Below, one piece after another: positions 1 through 9,984 of a DNA stretch of 64,000 nucleotides. Each line of letters begins with the position of its first letter. Position 1 is the stretch's first letter. The stretch comes from Hymenopus coronatus (Eukaryota > Arthropoda > Insecta > Mantodea > Hymenopodidae). The position numbers and the translations under genes are program-made. Under the pieces are notes generated by a model, which was not told where the DNA came from, made no database searches, and worked only from the letters and a program-made list of their open reading frames with translations. The stretch is from assembly GCA_030762935.1 (NCBI GenBank), contig CM060900.1, forward strand, positions 398,801,132 to 398,865,131, read 5' to 3'.

Positions 1-144
1 AACGAGCTCATCCAAAACCTAGGAAATTACGACACCGAGCACGATAAGCACCCCCGCCCACTGGCAGTCTTTGACAGAACCATCGGAATAGGAGAGCCTG
101 AAATCAACATACAAGAATACCTGGACACCCTGATTAGGGTATAA
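1..144 (+). pseudogene. C-terminal tail of Jockey-like LINE ORF2 (family C)
   Basis: An open frame runs from base 1 to a TAA at 142-144 and gives the last 47 residues of a LINE reverse-transcriptase polyprotein. It carries the block KHPRPLAVFDRT followed by INIQEYLD, which also closes the ORF2 proteins ending at 16,189 and 56,411. Most of the gene lies outside the window. It corresponds to about 56,271-56,411 in the right-hand part of the window, so the same family appears twice. In this family the region lies after the RT fingers/palm/thumb and has no known catalytic residue. The assignment rests on homology to the two longer copies here. Confidence 0.8.
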
Positions 145-795
145 AATCTAGATCTGGTACAGCGTAGGGCAGTGACTGCGACAATCCTTCCAGTTCCTGC
201 CTCTCACTCACAACAAACACACACACATCCACACTCATTACTAATCTTCCTTTTCAGCAGCCCTCTAAGCCCTTGAGCTTACCCAGCCAAGGCGGTCCCG
301 GGGGAAGAGGGCCCCCCCGCGAGTGGCACGGGTCCGCACCTGCAATATGATAGGCAGGCAGCCAGCCATGTGCGCACTCTATACGACAACGCCCAGAAAA
401 TGGAGTATGACTAGGACCGATAATATCATATACTTTCTAACACACTTTAACGATGTCTCAGGTTGAACAGAATAACTCATGTATATATGTAACAGTATAT
501 GTAATAGTATTACTCGTAAAATAGATAACAACACTTGTATAAATATCACAAAGATGAAGCCTACATAGGCGGAACCCACACAAAAGCTAAGCTTAATTTA
601 ACTCTAAACTTAGTATATACTCACAGACGGAGCCAATGGCAGACCTCAACTATTACCTCATAATAATAAGCGATTGTAGTTTTAGGACAGACAATTAACA
701 ATAAGTTAGTTTGTTTCAGAGACGCAGCGCCATCGTAGCAGCACCCACAAAGACCTAGCAGACTCTAGGTAGCACGATATCCCTCCCACTCGTCC
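145..795 (+). other. 3' UTR of LINE family C
   Basis: Non-coding sequence after the ORF2 stop. It contains a G/C-rich block at about 278-320 (CCGGGGGAAGAGGGCCCCCC), which recurs after ORF2 stops elsewhere in the window. The stretch to about 395 matches 56,508-56,620 closely. From about 400 to 790 the match is weaker, apart from TTAGTTTGTTTCAGAGAC at about 705-722, which recurs near 56,826. No poly(A) closes this UTR before the tail module that follows, so that module may be its natural 3' end. Confidence 0.6.
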
Positions 796-799
796 AAAT

Positions 800-1103
800 A
801 TCCTGCTCCTAAAATTCTACTTCACAATCTCCTGAAATTCGCCAGGGGGCAGGCTGGGTTTAGGCCAAGCCTGCCTGCCGGCACCCAATATCCCCTCTGG
901 CGGCCGCACAGCGGGCCAGTTAATACCACCAGTACTACGCGGGTGCAACAGCGGTACCGCAGAAATCCTTCTCCCTATCCACTCCAGCACCGGTGGAGGT
1001 TTTTTAGTCGGTAGGGCCAAGTGGCAGAACCCGACACTCCGGACGTGCCCGGGTAGTCTATAAGGTAGATTTTTCCTCCACTCGAAAAAAAAAAAAAAAA
1101 AAA
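800..1103 (+). repeat. Structured LINE 3' tail module, copy 1, with poly(A)
   Basis: About 300 bp of GC-rich sequence ending in 19 A at 1085-1103. It shares landmarks with the other tail copies: GGCCGCACAGCGGGCCAG, GCGGGTGCAACAGCGGTACC, a T-run followed by AGTCGGTAGG, and CCACTCG just before the A-run. The GC-rich landmarks form short inverted repeats, such as a GGCC/GGCC stem. It is read as the 3' UTR end of a LINE copy, either the natural end of family C upstream or a 5'-truncated copy. Confidence 0.7.
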
Positions 1104-1114
1104 CTTTAGGTTCA

Positions 1115-1762
1115 GTGCCCCCTGTATCCCCGGAGCAGGGCTTCATCTCCACAACAGCCAGAGCAGCACCATCTAGCTTCATACCACCAATCAACTCTTC
1201 ACCAAACGCTTCACCTGACAACTCATCTTCACCAATGGACACCTTCCTGAAGGACACCGTGAGCTCCATCCAGCAGCACATCGCCGCCATCCTGACGCTT
1301 ACACACCAATTCGGCCTCCGTCTCGAGGAACTTCAGAGGGTAACCAATGAACGACTCGCGGCACTGGAGGCCAAGCACCAGGATTCGGAAGGTGTTGCAG
1401 GTGATCATGGCGAAGTGCTTGCGTCTGTTCAGCGCCAGTTGGATCGCATAGAGAGCCACTTCGTCCATCCACCTGCCAAGATAGCGACGACCGGAGTTCG
1501 CGGCTGGAGTCTCTTGAGGCTTCGGTCGTGGGTATCCGAGAGCTGCAACATCAAATACACCAGTCCATCTCCAAGCAACTACACGACCTTCAGAAAGGAA
1601 TCAGCTCTGACATCCTCACCTACAGCGCTACCGGTCCGGCCCCCAGGGGAAGGAAGAACCGGTAGTACCGACATCATCACCACAGGGAGAGAGTGGCAGC
1701 TCTCCCTGTACTACCAATCCCATTTTTCACCAATAAATCCTAACCACCTACAATTTCCTTAA
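1115..1762 (+). pseudogene. 5'-truncated LINE Gag (C-terminal coiled-coil half)
   Basis: The frame encodes the part of Gag downstream of the zinc knuckles. A Ser/Pro-rich stretch is followed by a heptad-like helix region from MDTFLKDTVSSIQQ through RLEELQRV to VQRQLDRIESH. After about 1,487 the better reading continues in another frame (LESLEASVVGIRELQ) to a TAG at 1663-1665, so there is a frameshift. No CCHC knuckle is present, so the copy begins inside gag. It is bracketed by CTTTAGGTTCA at 1104-1114 and 2038-2048, consistent with an 11-nt target-site duplication around 1115-2037. The same Gag segment recurs at 57,296-57,667. It is probably an RNA-binding/multimerising Gag remnant and not functional. 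Confidence 0.65.
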
Positions 1763-1774
1763 TTCCTCACCTAT

Positions 1775-2037
1775 ACTTCGCTACGGTGGCCGGCTGGGCC
1801 TCGGTCAAGCCGGTCTGCTAACAGAACCGTCTCCCCTGCTGGCCGCACCGCGGGCCAGTTCACTTTTACCTTTGACTGCGCGGGTGCAACAGCGGTACCG
1901 CAGCATCCTTAACTTCCAATACCGGTGGAGGGGTTTTTTAGTCGGTAGGCCCACTCTGGGACACCCCGACACTCCGGGCATGCCAGCCTGGGTTAGTCCT
2001 TAAGGTGAATTTTTCTCCTCCACTTGAAACTAAAAAA
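1775..2037 (+). repeat. Structured LINE 3' tail module, copy 2
   Basis: Same module as at 800-1103. A hairpin can be drawn from CTGGCC at 1839-1844 to GGCCAG at 1853-1858, followed by GCGGGTGCAACAGCGGTACCG, a T-run with AGTCGGTAGG, and a short A-rich end at 2032-2037. It directly follows the Gag frame with no RT between them, so this copy is a Gag-plus-tail unit. Confidence 0.75.
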
Positions 2038-2067
2038 CTTTAGGTTCAAACGTAGGTGGTGGGCTGC

Positions 2068-2962
2068 ATGGCGAAGAAGAGACTCGCAGAGCCGCCGCTG
2101 CTAAGGCAGCAACCATCGCCTCCTCCCCGGCAACCGCCGAGGAGGTAGCATCTCCGACGCCACCGGTCGCGGCATGCTCTGCTTCGCCGCCGGCCGCCAC
2201 CGCAGTCTCGCCGCAACTGCAGCCGAAGTTGCCGCCATCACCATCGCCACCGACGTCTCCACCCACCTCCACGTCGCCGCCGCCCCGGTTCAGTGCCGTG
2301 GTACGGGGGTCCCTCGGGACCTTCTCACCCGGCAACTGCTCACCGCCGTGCAGTCAGGGTTGCCCTTATTAGGGCGACTTCTGGTCGTCGAGGCTAGCCG
2401 ATAAGAACGCCACCGGCCCTGCCGACGCTGCTCTGTCTTCGGACACGCAGCTGAAGACTGCATATCGCCGCCGCGGTGCCACTACTGTGGTACCAACACC
2501 ACCACCGCCGGGTGCACTGGGCACGATCTCCGCCATTGCCGCCGATTCTGTGCCACCTGTCGTGGCACAGGACACTTCACCGGGCAAGCCCAGTGCCCTC
2601 TCTACCCAAGGAGCAGCACATCTTCACCACCTCCTGCCCGCCGCTCCTCAACAACGAAGACATCAACCACCGAGGCCTCGCCACCTGCACCCTCAAGAGA
2701 GGCAGCGACGCGAGAAGCCATTCAGGACCTCCAAGCGGAGATCCTGAACGTCGGCGCTCGTTTAGCTGCCCTGAAAGAGACATGCAGCCTCCTCACACAG
2801 AAGCTGCAGGCCTTGCAAGCTTCTAACGCCGCAGGAGCCACCAGCCAGCAGACTACAGACGCCGACCTGTCCACCAGGATCGACGCCCTCATGCAAACGC
2901 TGAGGCAGGTTCTCTGGCAACAAGCTGCTTACTCTGCTGAGCTGTTCCAGTCAAGACGGTAG
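2068..2962 (+). pseudogene. LINE Gag-only copy with three zinc knuckles
   Basis: A start at 2068 (MAKKR) sits about 20 nt after the previous A-rich end. The reading passes through an Ala/Pro-rich N-terminus and the Gag landmark RFSAVVRG near 2290. It then gives three CCHC-type knuckles from about 2,418: CRRCSVFGHAAEDC (CX2CX4HX4C), CHYCGTNTTTAGC, and CATCRGTGHFTGQAQC (CX2CX4HX6C). A coiled-coil follows (AIQDLQAEILNVGARLAALKE) with TAG at 2960-2962. Several frameshifts and a stop at about 2401 break it. Three knuckles with a C-terminal coiled coil are typical of Jockey-clade ORF1 proteins, which coat the element RNA. The knuckles are best preserved here. No RT ORF follows; the next feature is another 3' tail. 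Confidence 0.75.
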
Positions 2963-3437
2963 CAACCCAACACCGCTCCTCCTCCTGTACAGGCTGAGGC
3001 GCACGCACTGCCGGGGGATCCTCGGCCACCAACACAGTGGAAGACTACGAGGAGCTTCGCTGAGCAATTCCGAATCAGGTATAATCCTTAAGTTTTCTAC
3101 GTCCTATTCTCTCCTCAATTTCCACCTTTTATTTCCTCTCTAATATCACCTTCATTCCCTAGGCCGCAGTCAGGTTCCATAGCTGTCAGCCTAGAAATAA
3201 CCTTTCACCTGCTCCCGCACAATGTGCGGCAGCTTCCTATCTTTCTTGTACTAACGGGAGTGCATTATCGGGACCGCGCCAAGCCACGGAATTCACAACA
3301 ATCTACTGTTATAACGTGGGTTTTTTTAGTGGGTATGTCGCACGAGGAAGCGGAGAGTCCCACCTATCCTCCAAGCCATTGTACTTCGGCTGGGGGTTGA
3401 ATGCGTAATGCATTTTTCCCCTCCACGAAAAAAAAAA
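2963..3437 (+). repeat. Gag-only copy 3' UTR and tail module, copy 3
   Basis: Non-coding sequence after the Gag stop, ending in ten A at 3428-3437. It keeps the order of the module: a hairpin-prone GC segment around 3,225-3,300, a T-run with TAGTGGGTA at about 3,320, and a GAATGCGTAATGCATTTTT end with CCTCCACG before the A-run. The last 60 bp reappear, detached, at 53,514-53,575. It is a divergent subtype of the tail. Confidence 0.65.
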
Positions 3438-3462
3438 TCGGGAGTCATCGTCTTCTGCTTCG

Positions 3463-4200
3463 ATGGGGAAGAACAAACAACGCCGAGCCGCATCTTCTAG
3501 GAGCCCACCTCCGCCGCGAATATTGCTTCAACATCGCCGGCGATAGCCGAGGCAACTCCTGCCTTGATAGCATCGCCACCGTCAGCCGCCGCTGCTTCAC
3601 CCCGGTGATTGCAGCTGCAGTTGCCGACTGCGCAGAGCTGCACTTCCCGGTTCAGCGCCGTGGTACGGGGTGTCCCTAGAGACCTTTCCACCCAGCTCTT
3701 CACCGCCGCAGCGAAGTCGCAGTGGCCTTCACGTTTGAGGGCTACTCGCATCGTCAACGTCCGGGGACCAACACCACTGATAAGGGTCGTGCGGATCTGG
3801 TGGCTGCCTTAGCGACTGGGTTGCCCTTGCTAGGCACTAACCAAAGTCAAAATCAAGAGCTCCAAACGAGCCAATCAGACACTAGCAGAGCACAGCACTC
3901 CGCTGACAGAAGTCCATCCTACCGCCAAACCGAACAAATCACCACACGCCTCCCCACCAACCACTGATGTAAATACCGCGGTCCACAGTGCAACAAGCAC
4001 AGTTGCATTTGAAACGTCCACTAGAGCACTTCGACCTCGCCGCTGCCACCGAAGATGTCTGCCGTAGTCGTAGACGAAACGTCTGGGAGGAAGAAGGAGG
4101 AGCCCAGTAGATCACGGCCCACAAGCCCGGATTGTACTTCAGCCAGTGTGGCCACCGGCCGTGAAAGCCTAAGAATTTCGATGAATGAATAAAGACACCC
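3463..4200 (+). pseudogene. Decayed LINE Gag copy
   Basis: A start MGKNKQRRAA lies 25 nt after the poly(A). The reading is soon broken, but the Gag landmark RFSAVVRGVPRDLSTQ at about 3,646-3,690, followed by AAKSQWP and RATRIV, aligns with the Gag copies at 4,711 and 54,060. The zinc-knuckle section is not recognisable; sequence after about 3,840 is Gln/Ser/Thr-rich in all frames. The end is uncertain. Confidence 0.5.
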
Positions 4201-4214
4201 TAAAATCCCTTCCA

Positions 4215-4481
4215 TCCTTCCTTAACTCCCCGGGTGGCAGACAGGGCCTCGGTCATGTCTGATACCCGGAACTCTTCTCCACTTCTGCTGCGCCGCCGCT
4301 TAGTTCGGCCAGCAGCTAAACTCCCGCACTAATGAGGGTGCTCAGCGGAACTTCAAAATCCTGATCCTTATCCTTGAATCCAACACTCTCCCAATCCATT
4401 TCCGAACCTCACACAATGGCGAGATAACCATTCTTTAAACCTTCCAATTCCCTTACTGTCTCCCCTTCCCCCCCAAAAAAA
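4215..4481 (+). repeat. LINE 3' tail module, variant end
   Basis: It begins like the other tails (CAGGGCCTCGGTCATGTCTG, then GAGGGTGCTCAGCGGAAC). From about 4,340 it has a different, less structured end that finishes in CCCTTCCCC and seven A at 4475-4481. The last 80 bp are the same as 57,668-57,763, where the A-run is 21 long. It marks the 3' end of the Gag copy upstream. Confidence 0.55.
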
Positions 4482-4486
4482 TCGAG

Positions 4487-5598
4487 ATGCCGAGGAAGAA
4501 GACGCAACACAGACTCGCCGCCAACTCAGGTGCCAGCTCTCCTCCGACAACTGCCGGCACGGAATCCACCGGCAACCAGCACATCCTCTCGGCAGCTGCA
4601 ACCGCCGCCGACACCGCCGGAGCCCGCGCAGTCGCTACCACCTCCGGAGCCCGCGCAGTCGCTACCACCTCCGGAGCCCGCGCAGTCACTACCACCGCAG
4701 TTAAGTAACTGTGGTTAGGGGGGTCCCTAGAAACCTTTCTACCAAGCTTGTAATCGACGCAGCTCAGTCGCAATGGCGTTTTTGCTGGAGGGCCACTCGC
4801 ATCCTGTGCGACCGGGGACTAACGCCACTCGTCCGAATCGAGTTCCAAGACACCGCCGATATGGAAGCTGCTTTGGCATCAGGGTTGCCCTTTCTAGGGC
4901 GACCCCTGAGCATCGAAGTTAGCAGAACAGACTGCCACCGCACTTTCCGACGCTGCTGCGCCTACGGGCACAGCTTAGAAGCCTGTTCCTCGCCGCCGCG
5001 GTGCCACTCTTGTGGAGCTGCTGCCTACACCGCTGAGTGCACTCAACACGACCTATGCCGCAGACGCCGGTTCTGTGCCACCTGCCGTGGCACAGGATAC
5101 TACACCGAGCAAGCCATGTGCCCAGCCTATGCAAGGAACAGGCAACCACTTCCGCAGCAGACCCGGGAAGAACCAGCTCCTTCAATCACACGGACAGCGC
5201 AGACACCTACACCTTCAACACTACATACCGGCGAACTACTGCAGAAATTCGAGGGCCTAAGTGAGACCATTCAGGACCTCCACGCGGAGGTTCTAACACT
5301 GACGGCCAAAATGACACACCTGGAGGACCGCCTGCAGGAACAACGGACCGAACTTCAGGAACTTCCAACACTAAGACACCAATTCACTCAACTCTACGCT
5401 AACATCCGGCTCATCATCAGGGAGGAGGTGAAGGCCCTGAAGACGACGACAGGACGGCCACCGATGCACCACAGGGACCCTGAGCCTCTGGTTCAGATAG
5501 CTGAAGGACCTATACAACTTCCACTTATGACAGCACAGAAACTATACAGAAAACAACTCCGCAGAGAACGAACCAACTTCAGGAAGTATCACCAGTAA
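4487..5598 (+). pseudogene. LINE Gag-only copy (left member of duplicated pair)
   Basis: It starts with MPRKKTQHRLAANSG five bases after a poly(A) and is Pro/Ala/Gln-rich, with three 27-bp units encoding PPEPAQSLP-type nonamers at about 4,617-4,697. A one-base insertion near 4,700 shifts the frame; from 4,711 it reads VRGVPRNLSTKL to TAA at 5596-5598. Knuckle 1 has lost its first Cys (HRTFRRCCAYGHSLEAC), knuckle 2 is CHSCGAAAYTAEC, and knuckle 3 is CATCRGTGYYTEQAMC with His replaced by Tyr. A long coiled coil follows (LSETIQDLHAEVLTLTAKMT, EDRLQEQRTELQEL). Compared with the right copy at 57,770, about 59 nt are missing near 4,563. It was probably an RNA-binding nucleoprotein; it is now dead. 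Confidence 0.75.
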
Positions 5599-5639
5599 CT
5601 TCCACAAACACACATCACCATTATCTACCATTCATTTTC

Positions 5640-5933
5640 ACCCATTACTTCTCCAGCGGGCCACTCAGGGCGCAAGTCATGTGTGTCCACTGGCTCATCA
5701 TACTTTCACCTCGCTGTTACTGCCCCTGGCAGGCAGCACACATGTTCACCAGAAATTCGCAGGTGCTTTATGCGTTACTGCACAAGAGAGGCATGGGCCT
5801 CCTACTTCCGGTGTTTTTTTTTTGTGGGTAGTGCCACCCTGGTGCGAGTCCAGGTTGGGGAGTCTCACTCTCCATGGCTTTCCTGGAGTTAGGGCGTCAG
5901 TTGCCTTTTCCCCCATCTTCAATTAAAAAAAAA
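5640..5933 (+). repeat. Structured LINE 3' tail module with poly(A)
   Basis: It follows the Gag stop by about 45 bp and ends in nine A at 5925-5933. Clear inverted repeats are CCTGG 5838-5842 with CCAGG 5850-5854, and CTCCA 5870-5874 with TGGAG 5884-5888. The T-run is followed by GTGGGTAGTGCC, the counterpart of AGTCGGTAGG in other copies. Near-identical copies lie at 55,010-55,290 and 58,965-59,246. Confidence 0.75.
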
Positions 5934-5939
5934 CCATAA

Positions 5940-6384
5940 CCCACATCCCAGGGCCAACAGCACCACCGTCAAAGCCAACAGGTGGATCCCAGGACTAGGA
6001 CCCCACAACCTCACCGAGAGCTTCATACTCAGCCCCAGCCAACTCAGCAACCGCCAACGAGGACAGCAGTACATAGGCCACCAGTTCCGAGGAAGACGCA
6101 GACGTCTTCACGATGGCAACCTCCAACTGAGATGCCCCTTCCGTGACCACCACAACGCTAGGATACTCCTGCTGTCCAGCAGCCGCTCAAAGCCAGGTTC
6201 CGCCCCGGGGTGGAGCATACCAGGATATTCTGGAACATCGCCAGGAATCAGGCAATCAACCTCCTCACCATCCTCCTCATAAATCCCAATGACACCCAAG
6301 AGGTCCTCCAGCAGCATTACGACTTCCTCACTCTGTTCCTAAATCCCACCATCCATTTCTATGACGTCTTAACTCACCAGAGTC
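5940..6384 (+). pseudogene. C-terminal Gag fragment of LINE family D
   Basis: GC-rich, Gln/Pro-biased sequence lies directly upstream of the endonuclease start. From about 6,180 it reads KARFRPGVEHTRIFWNIARN and then AINLLTILLINPNDTQEVLQ in one frame, running into the endonuclease start region. In family B the end of ORF1 likewise overlaps the start of ORF2. I read this as the C-terminal end of family D ORF1, the element being 5'-truncated inside gag where it abuts the preceding poly(A). Its sequence differs from the C-terminus of the Gag copies upstream, so two Gag lineages meet here. Confidence 0.5.
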
Positions 6385-9079
6385 ATGACATGGAATGCCT
6401 GTGGGCCGAGACGCCGCAAACATGAACTCTCCGACTTTCTCCTCACTCACCAAATAAAAGTAGCTCTCCTCACCGAAACACATCGCTCCTCCCGTGGTCC
6501 CTTCACTGTCCCGGGCTATCAAGCCTATCACGCAGACCGAGATCGATGGGGAGGGGGCACCGCGGTACTTATAGAACATAGTACTCTCCACAATCAGGCA
6601 CATAAACCAGCGCTAGTCCGATTAGAAGCATCCGGGGTTTACGCACAATTGGACAACCGGAGAATTCTGCTTCTAACAGCTTATAATCCACCTCAAGATA
6701 TCGAACCAACCGATCTGGACACTAAATTTCCACCCTTCTAATTGCCGGCGACCTAAATGCCAAACACAACAACTGGAACTGCAGAAATTCTAACCAAGCG
6801 GGAATCCAACTCTACAGACATGAACAAAGTTCAGACTACATTATAATAGCTCCCAGTGAACCGACACACATCCCCTTCAACGCCCAACACCTACCCAGCA
6901 TTTTGGACATTGCCTTAATCCGCAATATTGCCCACTTCCAAATTTCTGCCACTGTACACAACGAATTATCCTCTGACCACCTCCCAGTTGTCTTCAATCT
7001 GAAAGCCTCACTCGCCCCAGCTCCTCCGCTTCGAAGGCACAACTTTAAAAAAATAAATTGGGACTTGTTCAGACAAACAATAGATGAACACCTCCCCGGC
7101 ATTAACGTCACCACACATGACGATATTGACACGGCTGCAGCAACCCTACAAAACACTATCGGCTTTGCCATCATGGTATCCACACCGACTCAAACATACA
7201 ATGCAGCTCACTGCCCTCTCCCACCGGACATCAAATCCGTTACGACTGAGCACAACTGAGCACGCAAGCTTTGGCAGCGTACTCTGCACCCCGCAGAGTT
7301 CGCCCACCTATAGCTCCTGAACGCTGAGCTGCGCCGACGCATTTTCGACGTAAAAACGGACCAGTGGAACAATGTTCTGGAAGACCTAAACCCAGAGCAC
7401 GACTCTCTCTAGCGAATTGCCAAGAAATTAACCAAACACAGAACTCAAATCCCACTTCTTCATTACAATGGTTCCATAGCCACAACAGATACTGAAGAGG
7501 CTGAGACCCTTGCCGATCAACTACAAGAGGCACTCACCTCAAACACCATTCCAAGCTACCCCCGCTTCATACCTGAAGCGGAAGCTCTTACTCGTATCAG
7601 GCTGCAACGGCCCGCCAACATGAAAATGCGCCGCACTTGCAATTCCGAAATTAAATGGCTCATTAAACACCTGCCAAACAGAAAGACCCCTGGCCTCGAT
7701 CGCATTCCAAATCGCGCCCTCAAAGAGCTACCCCAAAAACCCCTTATTACACTGACTTCGCTCTTCAACGCCATACTGGATCAGGGCCATTACACTACCT
7801 GTTTGAAAAATTACCTGGTCCTTCACTTCCCTAAGAAAATTAAAGACCAGTCAAACCCCAACAACTACCGCCCCATTAGTTTATTAAAGACTCTCAGTAA
7901 ACTTCTGGAAAAAAAATGTCCTCAAACGCCTAAACTCCTTCTTTCACAAACATAACATCCTGATTCTGGAGCAATTCGGCTTCAGAGCACAACACTTCAC
8001 CACACTACAACTGGTCCGAGCCACCGAGCACATTACTCATGGCTTCAACAACAATAAGTCGACGGCAGCAGTCCTCCTGGACATAGAGAGCGCCTTTGAT
8101 CGCGTATGTCACCCGTGACTCCACGACTACAACATCCCAGACTCCATTATCAAACTTATAGCAAATTACCTAGCCAACCGGGCGTTCCAATCCAAAGTTA
8201 ATGAAACTCTGTCCTCCTGAAAAGCAATCACAGCGGGCGTCCCGCAAGGCAGCATACTAGCTCCACAACTTTTTAACTTGTACATCATCGACATACCAAA
8301 AACCCCCTCTGTCGACTACTTGATCTACGCCGACGACATGACTATCATGACGCAGTCAGGATCCCTACCACACCTGATTAACCAACTCCAAGTAGCACTA
8401 ACCTCCCTAGAGGACTGGCTCACCAAGTGGCGCATTAAAGTGAACACAGCCAAATGTGAAGCCATATTTTTCTCAAAAAGGGTCACCGTAGATACGCACG
8501 CACACTACAACCACTCCAACTATTTGGTAATCTCATCACTTGGAAACCAACAGTGACCTACCTAGCGTCGTACTAGACCAAAGCCTCACCTGGAATAAAC
8601 ACATCCAGTGCGTCCGACAGAAAACGAATGCCAAACTAGCAACCATTTACCCTCTATTCAATCTCTACAACATGCTCAAAATTCGTTCAGGCTTAACTCT
8701 TTACAAAACACTCCTTCGACCTATTCTCACTTACGCTTCACCAGCCTGTAGCTACGCAGCCCCCAGCCACATCAAAAAACTACAGCAGTTCCGAAACAAA
8801 GTCCTGCACCTTATCGCAAAAGTACCAGTCATCACACCGGCAAGTACGCTTCACTCGGAACTCAAAGTGCACAGCATAGAACAATTCATAAAAATGCTTA
8901 CCCACGATATGTACGCCCGTGCCACAAAAAGCCACAACCCAGTTATCGCCGATCTTGGCAGATTCGTCACCACCACAAACAAGCACATACGCCCACTCTC
9001 CCTATTCGATAGGAACCTGTCTGAAACAATCACACCCGAAGACATACAAGACTATCTGGACTTCGTGGTCCCAGACTGA
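6385..9079 (+). pseudogene. Jockey-like LINE ORF2: endonuclease + reverse transcriptase (family D, left copy)
   Basis: Starts MTWNACG at 6,385. The APE-type endonuclease motifs are present in order: TWNACG, LLTETH, GGGTAVLI, then after a frameshift near 6,739 GDLNAKHNNWN and SDHLPV near 6,976. The RT follows: HLPNRKTPGLDRIPN, NYRPISLLKTLSKLLE, FGFRAQH, DIESAFDRV, AGVPQGSILAPQLFN, and YADDM near 8,326. The C-terminus ends at TGA 9077-9079. In-frame stops lie at 7,257, 7,410, 8,116 and 8,218, and a frameshift at about 7,912, so it cannot make a functional enzyme. Every one of these lesions except the last recurs in the copy at 59,699-62,389. Such proteins nick target DNA and prime reverse transcription on it. 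Assignment to the Jockey group is by motif similarity. Confidence 0.9.
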
Positions 9080-9689
9080 CACCGCAACCACCGTCTCTGC
9101 CCAATCCTATCCTGACCTCTCCTCCTTTTTTCACTTCATCGACTCCTTAAACAATCAACTAATCACTACTATCCTTGTCTTTTCACACCAGCCCTCCAAA
9201 GTCCGTGCTCTCACAGGGCGGCTCGGGGGGATGAGGGCCCCCCAACTGTGACCATACACTGACCACCCGGTACACGAACTTGGACACTCAGGCTGGATTC
9301 CGTACGACAACTCTGTTCGCCCCTGGACAACAACCATGGATACCCTCTCAGTCTCTGCTCCACAGAGCGGACCCGGGGGAAGGAGGGCCCCCAACTACCT
9401 TCGACACGGCATGCACCCGAACACGATTGGAACCCACCACTGACTATAGAACGCAATGCACACGTTCAAGGTTTTCTCTAGTAATGTAGATATAGATCCA
9501 CTAACTTAATTTACGCCAGTAGACTAGACGTAGACTTTCTAATAACCACCAGTTCCTGGCCACACCAGGCTTAATCTACCACATCCAAACTCTCACTATC
9601 CTTCTTCCAGAACCACAGTCAACCACACAATATATTCCCATACACTAAGACCCCTAGAGGCCCCTCCTACTTCCCACGGCAACACTCAG
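9080..9689 (+). other. 3' UTR of LINE family D
   Basis: Non-coding. It contains the post-ORF2 G/C block twice: CGGCTCGGGGGGATGAGGGC at about 9,219-9,238, and GAGCGGACCCGGGGGAAGGA at about 9,363-9,382, each followed by a C-run and CCAACT. The two are about 145 bp apart and look like an internal duplication. The right copy at 62,512-62,700 has both as well. Confidence 0.6.
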
Positions 9690-9966
9690 GGCTTCAGTCA
9701 AGTTTGTTGCCCTGGCCTGATTTACCATTCACCCGCTCGTATGCATTGCATACCAGCACTGCATGATACCTTTTACTTACCAGGGTGCATTAGCGGAACC
9801 TGACTCACATGTACGTTTGTAGTGCCATAGACTAACAGCACCCTTCCCAGCCCTTGTATGTTTTTGTATAATAACTGCTTGTACAAGGGGAGACGATGTA
9901 GCCCTTGAGCATTATCGTCATCGGGGACGGCGGGTGTAGTGCCGCCCCTTTAAATTTAAAAAAAAC
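9690..9966 (+). repeat. LINE 3' tail module, type II end
   Basis: The first half resembles the other tails (CAGGGCTTCAGTCAAGTTTG and CAGGGTGCATTAGCGGAACC). The second half is different: CTTGTACAAGGGGAGACGAT, then a GC-rich hairpin-prone stretch and GCCGCCCCTTT before an A-rich end. The same terminal segment ends at 17,195 and at 63,270. It closes family D. Confidence 0.7.
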
Positions 9967-9984
9967 TACTTAAAAAAAACATAA

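Noticed and set aside
1104..1114. TTAGG inside CTTTAGGTTCA as a sign of a telomere
   Set aside because: Only a single unit; no TTAGG array anywhere in the window.
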